Assembly: GCF_017565305.1 (NCBI RefSeq)
Contig: NZ_JAGEKP010000010.1
Span: forward strand, 1-64,000
From: Leifsonia sp. TF02-11
GTDB taxonomy: Bacteria; Actinomycetota; Actinomycetes; Actinomycetales; Microbacteriaceae
DNA length: 64,000 nt
Direction: 5' to 3'
The translations under genes were made by a program, and so were the position numbers. Positions within the stretch are counted from its first letter, which is position 1; each line of letters opens with the position of its first letter. Positions 16,909 to 24,620 of the stretch are shown here, piece by piece. The notes under the pieces were generated by a model that saw only the letters and a list, made by a program, of their open reading frames with translations, was not told the DNA's origin and did not search any database.

Positions 16909-18258
16909 TCAGGAGACCAGGCCGGCGAAGACGTCGTCGTCGACGCCTCCGACCGCAGAGACGGAGACCGGGCGCTCGGCCAGGTCGCGGGCGAGCTCCT
17001 GCACGCCGTCGGCCGTGACGAGGTGCAGCCGACGAAGGCTCTCGTCGAGGTCCGCGAACTCGCCCAGGCTGATCTCCGCCCGGCCGAGACGTGACATCCG
17101 GGTGTCGGAGTCTTCGAGGGCGAGCGCAGCGCCACCCGACAGCTGACCCACCGCGCGCCGGAGCTCCTCCGGCGTGACCCCGCCGTCGGCGAGGCGGTGC
17201 AGCTCGGCGAGCATCAGCTCGGCGACCTGGCGGGCCTTCGCCGGGGCGCAGCCGGCGAACAGGCCGTACACGCCCGCGTCGGAATACGAACCCGAGAACG
17301 AGTAGACCGCATACGCCAGGCCGCGCTTCTCGCGCACCTCCTGGAACAGCCTGCTCGACATGCCGCCGCCGAGGATCGAGTTGAGCACGCTCATCGTCGT
17401 CCTGCGCTCGTCGGTCGCCACGATCCCCGGCAGGCCGATGATGATGTTGGCCTGCTCGATGGGACGCTGCACCGTGACGACGCCCGCAGAGCGTTGCACG
17501 GTGGCGGCGATCGTCGAGCGACGGTCGACGGGCGCCGCCTCCTCGTCGCGGTCCCAGCCGGCGGCATCCAGCGCACGCTGCACTCCGGCGACGAGGATGT
17601 CGTGGTCGACGGCTCCCGCGGCGGTGATGACCAGATCGCGCGGACGGTAATTGGCCCGGTAGTGACTCCAGACGGCATCGCGCGTCGCGGCGCGGATCGT
17701 CTCCGGCCGGCCCCCGATCGGGCGGCCGAGCGGATGATCACCGAGTACGGCGGTGAAGAGGCGGTCGTTGGCCACGTCGGCGGGATCGTCCTCCGCCATC
17801 GAGAGCTCTTCGAGGATGACCCCGCGCTCGTTCTCGAACTCGGTCGGGTCGAGCACCGACGACGTGAGCATGTCGCCGATGACCTCGACGGCCATCGGGA
17901 GGTCGCGATCCTGCACTTTGGCGTAGTAGCAGGTGTACTCCTTGGCCGTCATGGCGTTGTGCTCGCCGCCGACGGAGTCGAACGAGACGGCGATGTCGAG
18001 CGCGGTGCGCGTGCCCGTGCCCTTGAAGAGCAGGTGCTCGAGGAAGTGCGTGGAGCCGAGGCTGCCCGGCACGGCCTCGGTCTCGTCTCGGGAGCCGACG
18101 GCGACCCAGTAGCCCAGCGTGGCGCTGCGGGAACCGGGCACGTGTTCGCTGAGGATCCGCACGCCGTTCGGGAGAATCGTGCGGCGGACCAGCGCGTCAC
18201 CCGAGGCCGCGAATGCGAGATCGGCCAAACCGAGCGGGAGGTCGACTGCGCTGTTCAT
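16909..18258 (-). CDS. M16 family zinc peptidase (PepR-like)
   Basis: A 449-residue inverzincin-type metallopeptidase. The zinc motif HFLEH (H71, E74, H75) and the downstream NAMTAKEYTCY with the third ligand Glu are present, and the second half holds the processing-peptidase-like fold. This resembles M. tuberculosis PepR (Rv2782c), which is also near dapB. I chose the ATG at 18258 (MNSAVDLPLG) since a reading from 18315 would cross the promoter region. The polynucleotide phosphorylase gene that precedes it in mycobacteria is not present here. Confidence 0.9.
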   Translation of the reverse strand: MNSAVDLPLGLADLAFAASGDALVRRTILPNGVRILSEHVPGSRSATLGYWVAVGSRDETEAVPGSLGSTHFLEHLLFKGTGTRTALDIAVSFDSVGGEHNAMTAKEYTCYYAKVQDRDLPMAVEVIGDMLTSSVLDPTEFENERGVILEELSMAEDDPADVANDRLFTAVLGDHPLGRPIGGRPETIRAATRDAVWSHYRANYRPRDLVITAAGAVDHDILVAGVQRALDAAGWDRDEEAAPVDRRSTIAATVQRSAGVVTVQRPIEQANIIIGLPGIVATDERRTTMSVLNSILGGGMSSRLFQEVREKRGLAYAVYSFSGSYSDAGVYGLFAGCAPAKARQVAELMLAELHRLADGGVTPEELRRAVGQLSGGAALALEDSDTRMSRLGRAEISLGEFADLDESLRRLHLVTADGVQELARDLAERPVSVSAVGGVDDDVFAGLVS

Positions 18259-18315
18259 CCCCACCACCCTACGCCAGCGGCCCTCCGAAAGCGGAGATCG
18301 AGAATATGAGGACAA

Positions 18316-18342
18316 ACAGACTGGTCTGTCTACTGCTATACT
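18316..18342 (+). promoter_or_regulatory. TetR-type operator and -10 element
   Basis: The palindrome ACAGAC-TG-GTCTGT (18316-18329) is followed 7 bp later by TATACT (18337-18342), a good -10. The palindrome occupies the -35/spacer zone, 115 bp upstream of the tetR ATG. Autorepression by the adjacent TetR is the likely reading. Confidence 0.6.
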
Positions 18343-18443
18343 GATGACACCACCCTGACCGGTCGTCCCCCCTAGGACCGGTCGGGTGGGTCTCGCACCA
18401 CCAGAGTGGAGGCAATGCCTCCGTGTTGAGAGGAGACGACCGG

Positions 18444-19028
18444 ATGGTCGTAAGTGCCCGAGCGACCATCCGGCCGCCCGCGCCGTCGAAGATCAAGATC
18501 CTCGCCACAGCGGACGAGCTCTTCTATCAGGAGGGCATCCACACCGTCGGCGTCGACCGGATCATCGCAGGAGCCCGCGTCACCAAGGCGACGTTCTACA
18601 AGCATTTCCGCTCCAAGGATCTGCTCATCATCGCCTACGTCGAGGGCCGTGACCGGCAGGTGCGCGACTGGTTCGCCGACCAGGAGCGCGAGCTGGGCGA
18701 CCCGAAGGCCATCGCGCGCGCCCTGGTCGACTCCATCAACGCCGAGGCGATCCAGCCCGGTTTCCGCGGTGACCCCTTCATCAACGCCGCCGCCCAGTTC
18801 GCCGACGAGAGCCACCCCGTGCGGGTCGCGGTGACCGCGCACCGCGACTGGTACGCCAAGCACATCGAGGAGCTGTTCCGCCAGATCGGGCATCCCCGGC
18901 CGGGCGACGCGGCGGACGATCTGATCCTGGCGCGCGACGGCGCACTGGCCGGCGGCTACGTGGGCGACCCGATCGCCGCCGGCGCCGCCCTGCACCGCGC
19001 GCTCGACCGCATCCTGTCGGAGGCGTAG
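18444..19028 (+). CDS. TetR/AcrR family regulator
   Basis: A 194-residue repressor with an N-terminal helix-turn-helix (residues 14-60; VDRIIAGARVTKATFYKHF) and a variable ligand-binding C-terminal domain. The ATG at 18444 has AGGAG about 8 nt upstream; an in-frame TTG at 18423 is less likely. Its target may include itself (see the palindrome at 18316) and possibly the divergent M16 peptidase gene. The ligand is unknown. Confidence 0.9.
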   Translation: MVVSARATIRPPAPSKIKILATADELFYQEGIHTVGVDRIIAGARVTKATFYKHFRSKDLLIIAYVEGRDRQVRDWFADQERELGDPKAIARALVDSINAEAIQPGFRGDPFINAAAQFADESHPVRVAVTAHRDWYAKHIEELFRQIGHPRPGDAADDLILARDGALAGGYVGDPIAAGAALHRALDRILSEA

Positions 19029-19058
19029 GCCGAGGCAGCGAGCGGCCCTCACGTGGCT

Positions 19059-19101
19059 AACGGAGGAGATCCGGCCCATCCCGAGCCGGATCTCCTCCGT
19101 T
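19059..19101. terminator. 17-bp perfect hairpin in the tetR/AKR tail-to-tail gap
   Basis: Perfect inverted repeat AACGGAGGAGATCCGGC (19059-19075) and its complement (19085-19101) with a 9-nt loop. No T run follows. Located 30 bp after the tetR stop between convergent genes, it fits a bidirectional I-shaped terminator. Confidence 0.6.
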
Positions 19102-19240
19102 CACTGCGTTTCGGGGTGCCACGACGTCGCGACTCCTCCGTTAGCCGCGCTTGTCGCCAACGGAGGAGATCGCCCGCGACACGCCCGGGGTCGGCGGTCA
19201 ACGGAGGAGTTCCGGAGCCTTTGGGGCCGAATCTCCTCCG
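19059..19240. repeat. Cluster of six CGGAGGAG motifs in alternating orientation
   Basis: The word AACGGAGGAG, or a shortened form, occurs six times in about 180 bp. Forward copies start near 19059, 19159 and 19200; reverse copies end near 19101, 19141 and 19240. Pairs form three hairpins: a 17-bp perfect stem, a 10-bp stem (19132-19141 with 19159-19168), and a 14-bp stem with two mismatches (19202-19215 with 19227-19240). The region contains no gene. Confidence 0.85.
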
Positions 19241-19253
19241 GTGGCGACGCGGG

Positions 19254-20414
19254 CTACTCGGAGACGCGGTCCAGTTCGAGCATTTGGGCTCGGGTGAGGC
19301 GGATTCCAGCGGCGGCCATCAGGCCGTCGACCTGCTCGGGGCGGCTCGCGCTGGCGACCGGGGCGACGATGGTGCGCTTGGCGAGCAGCCAGGCGATGGA
19401 CACGCTCGCCGGCGAGACGCCATGCTCGGCGGCGATGCGGTCGAGAACGGCCAGCACGCGCAGCCCCTTGCGGTTGACGTAGGCCGAGGCCCGGACGCTG
19501 CGCGCGTCGGCGCTCAGGTCGGACTTGGAGCGGTACTTGCCGGTGAGGAAGCCGTTGGCCAGTGCATAGTACGGCATCACGGCGAGGCCCTGCGCCGCCG
19601 CCACGATGCGCAGCGCGCTCTCGAACTCGGCGCGGTGCATCAGGTTGTACTGGGTCTGGATCGCCACGAACTTGGGCAGACCGGACGACGCCATGATGCG
19701 CGCCTCGATCAGCCGGTCTGCACTGAAGTTGGAGGCCGCGAGGTAACGGACCTTGCCCGACTCGATGAGCCACTCGGCGGTCGCCAGGCTGTCTTCGAGC
19801 GGCACCTCGGGGTCGTCGTCGTGGAAGTAGAGCAGGTCGATGCGGTCGGTCTGCAGACGCTCGAGGGAGGCCTCGACGGCACGCACGATGCTGACCGATC
19901 CGAGGCCCGGGTTCTCGTGGTGGCGGCCCACCTTGGTGGCGACGACGACGTCGTCGCGGTTGCCGCGCTCGCGCAGCCACTTGCCGATCAGGACCTCGCT
20001 GCGGCCGCCGACGTAGCTGTCCGCCGTGTCGATGAAGTTGCCGCCGAGCGCCGCGAAGCGGTCGAGGATGGCGAGCGAGGTGTCGCCGTCAGCCGTCCAG
20101 CCGAAGACGCTGGCGCCGAGCGACAGCGGGTAGACCGCGAGGTCGCTTTCGCCGATGCGGCGCGGAGCGATGATCGAGAGCGGCGCGGTGCGCTCGAGGC
20201 GGGTGTCGATGTCGAGGGGGCCGCCGGTGTCTGTCGAGGGTTCGACGAAGCTGTCGCCCGGCACGGACGCGCGCGGTGCGGTCGATGCCGGGGCCGTCAC
20301 CGACGGCGTCGGCAGAGCGGGTGCGTCGTCATCGTCGGACGCGGACCGCGTGGCGCCGGCCGGCGCACGCAGCCCCACGGTTTCGAGAAGGCGCAGGGGA
20401 AGGAGCTGTGGCAT
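19254..20414 (-). CDS. Aldo/keto reductase with N-terminal extension
   Basis: A 386-residue NADPH-dependent oxidoreductase. The catalytic tetrad is visible as D129, Y134, K161 and H198, and the barrel runs to the end. The first ~80 residues are an extra, low-complexity Ser/Thr/Pro/acidic segment not found in standard members (about 300 residues). The ATG at 20414 has AAAGGGGG 6 nt upstream, so the extension is probably translated. Substrate unknown. Confidence 0.88.
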   Translation of the reverse strand: MPQLLPLRLLETVGLRAPAGATRSASDDDDAPALPTPSVTAPASTAPRASVPGDSFVEPSTDTGGPLDIDTRLERTAPLSIIAPRRIGESDLAVYPLSLGASVFGWTADGDTSLAILDRFAALGGNFIDTADSYVGGRSEVLIGKWLRERGNRDDVVVATKVGRHHENPGLGSVSIVRAVEASLERLQTDRIDLLYFHDDDPEVPLEDSLATAEWLIESGKVRYLAASNFSADRLIEARIMASSGLPKFVAIQTQYNLMHRAEFESALRIVAAAQGLAVMPYYALANGFLTGKYRSKSDLSADARSVRASAYVNRKGLRVLAVLDRIAAEHGVSPASVSIAWLLAKRTIVAPVASASRPEQVDGLMAAAGIRLTRAQMLELDRVSE

Positions 20415-20470
20415 CTCATCCCCCTTTCCACCGTTCCCGCGGCGGATCACACGCGAATCGATCCGCGCAC

Positions 20471-20484
20471 TCGAATCGATTCGA
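20471..20484. promoter_or_regulatory. 14-bp palindrome upstream of the aldo/keto reductase
   Basis: The perfect palindrome TCGAATCGATTCGA lies 57 bp upstream of the reductase ATG. A partial copy, CGAATCGAT, occurs 20 bp closer to the gene. It may be an operator; no cognate regulator is adjacent except the TetR gene beyond the reductase. Confidence 0.45.
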
Positions 20485-20584
20485 GCATGCTCTGCTCTGG
20501 AACGTTAAGGGCAGAGTACGGCATGCCGCCGACACCACACGACCAAACCGGTGAACGGCGCCATAATCGTTCATCACAGTTTCA

Positions 20585-21418
20585 TCACAGCGTCGGGGAC
20601 GCCCGGCGGAGGACCGCCCTGGCGTGTGCGACGACCGGTCCGTCGACCATCCGGCCGCGATGCCGGAACACTCCCCCGCCCGCCGCGTCGGCTGCCGCCA
20701 GCAGTTCGACGGCCTCCTGAATCTGCTCGTCGGTCGGCAGATACGCCTGCCGCACGGTCTCCACCTGCGAGGGGTGGATGCACGCCGTCGCGGCGAATCC
20801 GACGGCCGCGGCGTCCTCGGCCTCCACGGCCAGCCCGGCCAGGTCCGCGATGTCCAGATGCACGGTGTCGATCGCCGATCTGCCGGCGGCTCCGGCGGCG
20901 AGCAGCACCTCCGAGCGCGCGTGCATCGCGACGTCGCGATAGCGGCCGTCGGCGTGCCGGCTGGAGGTTCCGCCGAGGGAGGCGACCAGATCCTCCGCGC
21001 CCCACATCAGCGCAACGACGCCGTCCGCGGAGGCGAGCTCTCCCGCGGCGCGGACGCCGGCAGCCGTCTCGCACAGTGCGATCATCTCGAGTCCGCCCAA
21101 CGCCGCGAGGTCGCCGACGCCCTCGGCCTTGGGGAGCATCACCGCGCGGTACGGAGTGCGATCGATCGCGGCGAGATCCGCCGCCTGATCGTCGGTTCCC
21201 GACGAGTTGACCCGGACGATCACCCGAGCAGGGTCGAGGTCGGAGGCGACGATCGCCTCCCGGGCGACACCGCGGCGAGAGGGGTCGACCGCGTCCTCGA
21301 GGTCGAGGATGACCGCGTCGGCGCGCTCCAGCGCCTTGGCGTAGCGGTCGGGGCGATCCGCCGGGCAGAACAGCAGCGCCGGCCCCCACGGGAAGACCGC
21401 GGGCGGGGCCGCCGTCAT
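20585..21418 (-). CDS. HpcH/HpaI-CitE family beta-hydroxyacyl-CoA lyase
   Basis: A 277-residue Mg-dependent CoA-ester lyase. The metal and substrate motifs are visible: LILDLEDAVDP near residue 40, LCETAAGV near 125 and MWGAEDL near 145. The M. tuberculosis counterpart in the same gene cluster (Rv2498c) cleaves HMG-CoA-type and citramalyl-CoA-type thioesters. Here it should make acetyl-CoA plus acetoacetate or pyruvate. The ATG overlaps the MaoC stop codon (ATGA). Last gene of the operon. Confidence 0.88.
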   Translation of the reverse strand: MTAAPPAVFPWGPALLFCPADRPDRYAKALERADAVILDLEDAVDPSRRGVAREAIVASDLDPARVIVRVNSSGTDDQAADLAAIDRTPYRAVMLPKAEGVGDLAALGGLEMIALCETAAGVRAAGELASADGVVALMWGAEDLVASLGGTSSRHADGRYRDVAMHARSEVLLAAGAAGRSAIDTVHLDIADLAGLAVEAEDAAAVGFAATACIHPSQVETVRQAYLPTDEQIQEAVELLAAADAAGGGVFRHRGRMVDGPVVAHARAVLRRASPTL

Positions 21419-21903
21419 GCGTCCGCCGCCCCGAGGTGGGCGTCCCTGCACCACACCATGACCTGGCGGGTCGCCGTGGTGACGACCACGCCGTCCTGGT
21501 TGCGTCCGGTGTGCTCGAGCGTGACGATCCCCTGCCCCGGCCGGGAGGCCGACAACCGTTTGGCCGTGACCGTCGTCTCCGAGTAGAGCGTGTCGCCGTG
21601 GTAGAGCGGGTGCGGGAACGCGACCTCCGAGAACCCGAGATTCGCGACGATCGTGCCCTGCGTGAGCTGGGCGACCGACGCCCCGACGATCGTCGCGAGG
21701 GTCCACATCGAGTTCATGAGGCGCGTGCCGAACGGCTGGCGCGCCGACCAGGCCGCATCGAGGTGCAGGGCCTGCGTGTTCATCGTGAGCGTGGTGAACA
21801 AGACGTTGTCCGCCTCCGTCGCGGTGCGTCCAGGGCGGTGGAGGTAGCGGGCCTCCAGTTCGAACTCCTCGTAGTAGAGCCCTCGCTGCTCGATCTCCTT
21901 CAC
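21415..21903 (-). CDS. MaoC-like hot-dog acyl-CoA hydratase
   Basis: A 162-residue hot-dog-fold hydratase. The pattern [18 protein letters not shown] near residue 25 matches the MaoC-type (mesaconyl/itaconyl-CoA) group. In the M. tuberculosis cluster the equivalent protein (Rv2499c) precedes the lyase. It would hydrate 3-methylglutaconyl-CoA or itaconyl-CoA for the next enzyme. Start GTG at 21903 overlaps the upstream stop (GTGA), and its own stop overlaps the lyase start. Confidence 0.85.
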   Translation of the reverse strand: MKEIEQRGLYYEEFELEARYLHRPGRTATEADNVLFTTLTMNTQALHLDAAWSARQPFGTRLMNSMWTLATIVGASVAQLTQGTIVANLGFSEVAFPHPLYHGDTLYSETTVTAKRLSASRPGQGIVTLEHTGRNQDGVVVTTATRQVMVWCRDAHLGAADA

Positions 21904-22550
21904 CGCGCCGCCTCCTGCAACTCCACCGCGAGCGGAGCGCCCGTCGCCGCGACGACCTCCTCGACGGTGACCCCGGGCGCGGTCTCGCGCAGGACGAGCC
22001 CGTCCGCGGTCACGTCGATGACGGCGAGGTCGGTGATGATCCGGTCGACGCAGCCGGTGCCGGTCAGCGGCAGGGTGCACTCGGTCAGGATCTTGGGCCG
22101 GCCCTCCCTGTCGACGTGCTCCATCATCACGATGAGCCGCTTAGCGCCGAAGACCAGATCCATCGCTCCGCCCATGCCCTTGACCATCTTGCCGGGGATC
22201 ATCCAGTTGGCCAGGTCGCCGGACGCCGAGACCTCCATCGCGCCGAGCACCGCGACGTCCACGTGACCGCCGCGGACCATGCCGAACGACAGCGACGAGT
22301 CGAAGAACGCGGCACCCCGCTCGACGGTGACGGTCTCCTTGCCCGCGTTGATCAGGTCGGGGTCCACGTCGGCGTCTGCCGGGTACGGCCCCACGCCGAG
22401 CACGCCGTTCTCGGAGTGCAGGATGACCTCCACGCCCGCGGGGATGTAGTTCGGGATGAGCGTCGGCATGCCGATGCCGAGGTTCACGTACTGGCCGTTC
22501 TCCAGCTCGCGCGCGACCCGCGCGGCGAGCTCGGTGCGGGTGAGGCTCAT
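21900..22550 (-). CDS. scoB: 3-oxoacid CoA-transferase subunit B
   Basis: A 216-residue beta subunit of a family I CoA-transferase. The catalytic glutamate is E47 in the SENG motif, and GIGMPT near residue 26 is conserved. With subunit A it transfers CoA between succinyl-CoA and acetoacetate, or activates itaconate in related loci. Its ATG overlaps the scoA stop by 4 bp. Confidence 0.93.
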   Translation of the reverse strand: MSLTRTELAARVARELENGQYVNLGIGMPTLIPNYIPAGVEVILHSENGVLGVGPYPADADVDPDLINAGKETVTVERGAAFFDSSLSFGMVRGGHVDVAVLGAMEVSASGDLANWMIPGKMVKGMGGAMDLVFGAKRLIVMMEHVDREGRPKILTECTLPLTGTGCVDRIITDLAVIDVTADGLVLRETAPGVTVEEVVAATGAPLAVELQEAAR

Positions 22551-23317
22551 CGGGTGCTCCCTTCCGGAGCGGCGGCGACGGTGCGCCGTTCGATCCGCTT
22601 CTCGACGTCGGGCGCGTGCACCACCCGCTGGACGAAGATCCCCGGCAGGTGAACCGCTCCCGGGTCGAGTTCGCCCGGCTCGACCAGCTCCTCCACCTCG
22701 GCGATCGTGATGCCGCCCGCCATCGCGGCGAGCGGGTTGAAGTTCATGGCCGCGGCGTGGAAGACGAGGTTGCCGTGCCGGTCTCCCTTCGCCGCGTGCA
22801 CGAGCGCGAAGTCGGGACGCAGCGACCGCTCCAGCACGTACGACGCCCCGTCGAACTCGCGCACCTCCTTCGGCTCACTGGCGACGGCGATCGAGCCGTC
22901 GGCGTTGTAGCGCCGCGGGAGGCCGCCGAGCGCGATCTGCGTGCCGACGCCGGCGGGGGTGTAGAACGCCGGGATGCCGGCTCCGCCCGCGCGCAGCTTC
23001 TCGGCGAGCGTCCCCTGCGGGGTCAGCTCCACTTCCAGCTCACCGGAGAGGAACTGCCTCGCGAACTCCTTGTTCTCGCCGACGTACGAGCTGATCATCT
23101 TGCGGATCCGCCGCTGGGCGAGCAGCAGCCCGAGCCCCCAGTCGTCCACACCGCAGTTGTTGCTGACCACTTCGAGGTCGGTGGTCCCGGCCTCCAGCAG
23201 CGCCTGGATGAGCGCGCTCGGGATGCCGCACAGCCCGAAGCCGCCCACGGCGAGACTGCTGCCGCTCGGAATGTCGGCCACCGCCTCCGCCGCGCTCCCC
23301 ACCGTCTTGTCGATCAC
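22547..23317 (-). CDS. scoA: 3-oxoacid CoA-transferase subunit A
   Basis: A 256-residue alpha subunit. The family motif GGFGLCGIP lies at residues 25-33, and [11 protein letters not shown] and SYVGENKEF follow. The start is a GTG at 23317. It is separated from the acyl-CoA dehydrogenase by 97 bp that can fold into alternative hairpins, so transcript levels of the two operon halves may differ. Confidence 0.93.
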   Translation of the reverse strand: MIDKTVGSAAEAVADIPSGSSLAVGGFGLCGIPSALIQALLEAGTTDLEVVSNNCGVDDWGLGLLLAQRRIRKMISSYVGENKEFARQFLSGELEVELTPQGTLAEKLRAGGAGIPAFYTPAGVGTQIALGGLPRRYNADGSIAVASEPKEVREFDGASYVLERSLRPDFALVHAAKGDRHGNLVFHAAAMNFNPLAAMAGGITIAEVEELVEPGELDPGAVHLPGIFVQRVVHAPDVEKRIERRTVAAAPEGSTR

Positions 23318-23343
23318 CAGAGACTCCTCTCAGCTCGCCGGCA

Positions 23344-23396
23344 AGCACAGGAGAACTGTCGCAGATCACGCAGGAAAGGAACAGATTTCCTGTGCT
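23344..23396 (-). other. Inverted repeats in the intra-operon gap before scoA
   Basis: Two nested inverted repeats: AGCACAGGA (23344-23352) with TCCTGTGCT (23388-23396), and CAGGAAA (23371-23377) with TTTCCTG (23386-23392). The two share bases, so only one can form at a time. The gap is the only large break in an otherwise overlapping operon. Confidence 0.45.
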
Positions 23397-23414
23397 CGCG
23401 GGCTGTGGACACGG

Positions 23415-24620
23415 TCAGGCCTCGAAGCCGAGGGCGCGGGAGATGATCATGAGCTGGACTTCGGAGGTACCCTCGCCGATCTCGAGGATCTTCGAGTCGC
23501 GGTAGTGCCGGGCGACGGGGTTCTCGTTGAGGAAGCCGTAGCCGCCGAAGATCTGGGTCGCGTCGCGCGCGTTGTCCATGGCGGCCTCGCTGCCGACCAG
23601 CTTGGCGATGGAGGCCTCCAGCTTGAAGGGCGCTCCGGCCATCAGTTTGAAGGCGGCGTCGTAGTAGGCCAGCCGCGCCGCGTGCACCCGGGCCTGCATG
23701 CGCGCGATCTTGAAGGCGATGTACTGGTTGGAGCCGATCGGGCGCCCGAAGACGTTGCGGCTCTTCGCGTAGCGGAGGGCCTCCTCCAGGCAGCCCTGCG
23801 CCGCTCCGGTGCAGAGCGCGGCGAACGCCACCCGGCCCTCGTCGAGCGTCGTGAGGAAGTTCGCGTAGCCGCGGCCGCGCTCACCCAGGAGGTTCGCCTC
23901 GGGGACACGCACGTCGGTCAGCGTGAGCGGGTGGGTGTCGGAGGTGTGCCAGCCGACCTTGTCGTAGACCGGCTCCGCTGTGAAGCCGGGCGTCCCGGTC
24001 GGGACGATGATCGCCGACAGCTCCTTCTTGACCGAGCCGTCGGCACGGCGGTCCTCCCCCGTCACGGCGGTGATCGTCACCAGCCGCGTGATCTCGGAGC
24101 CGGAGTTGGTGATGAACTGCTTGGTGCCGTTGATCACCCACTCGCCGTCGCGCAGCACTGCCGTGGTCTTGGTGCCGGACGCGTCCGACCCGGCCTCGGC
24201 CTCTGTCAGACCGAACCCGGCGAGCGCCTCGCCCCTGGCCAGCATGGGCAGCCACTGCTGCTTCTGCTCCTCCGTGCCGTTGCGGAAGATCGGCATCGCG
24301 CCCAGCCCGACGCCGGCCTCCAGCGTGACGCCGATGGACTGGTCGACCCGGCCGAGCTGCTCGACCGCGAGGCACAGCGACAGGTAGTCCTTGCCCTGGC
24401 CGCCGTACTCCATGGGGAACGGGAGGCCGAAGAGACCCATCCGGCCCATCTCGGCGATGATGTCGTAGGGGAGGCTGCGCTTGGTGTCGTACTCGTAGGC
24501 TGCCGGCGCGACGACGGTGTCGGCGAACTCGCGCACGTCGTCGCGGAGGCGGCGCTGCTCGTCGGTGAGCTCGAAGCCGGCGACGTCGATGTCGGCCGGG
24601 CGGGACAGCTGCATGGTCAT
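23415..24620 (-). CDS. Acyl-CoA dehydrogenase (branched-chain type)
   Basis: A 401-residue FAD enzyme that introduces the alpha-beta double bond in an acyl-CoA. FAD/substrate motifs [15 protein letters not shown] and NGTKQFITN are present. The C-terminal IGEGTSEVQ places a glutamate (E383) at the classical catalytic-base position. Isovaleryl-CoA dehydrogenases have Ala/Gly there, so despite the methylcrotonyl-CoA carboxylase context, short- or 2-methyl-branched substrates remain possible. ATG overlaps the carboxylase stop (ATGA). Confidence 0.92.
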   Translation of the reverse strand: MTMQLSRPADIDVAGFELTDEQRRLRDDVREFADTVVAPAAYEYDTKRSLPYDIIAEMGRMGLFGLPFPMEYGGQGKDYLSLCLAVEQLGRVDQSIGVTLEAGVGLGAMPIFRNGTEEQKQQWLPMLARGEALAGFGLTEAEAGSDASGTKTTAVLRDGEWVINGTKQFITNSGSEITRLVTITAVTGEDRRADGSVKKELSAIIVPTGTPGFTAEPVYDKVGWHTSDTHPLTLTDVRVPEANLLGERGRGYANFLTTLDEGRVAFAALCTGAAQGCLEEALRYAKSRNVFGRPIGSNQYIAFKIARMQARVHAARLAYYDAAFKLMAGAPFKLEASIAKLVGSEAAMDNARDATQIFGGYGFLNENPVARHYRDSKILEIGEGTSEVQLMIISRALGFEA

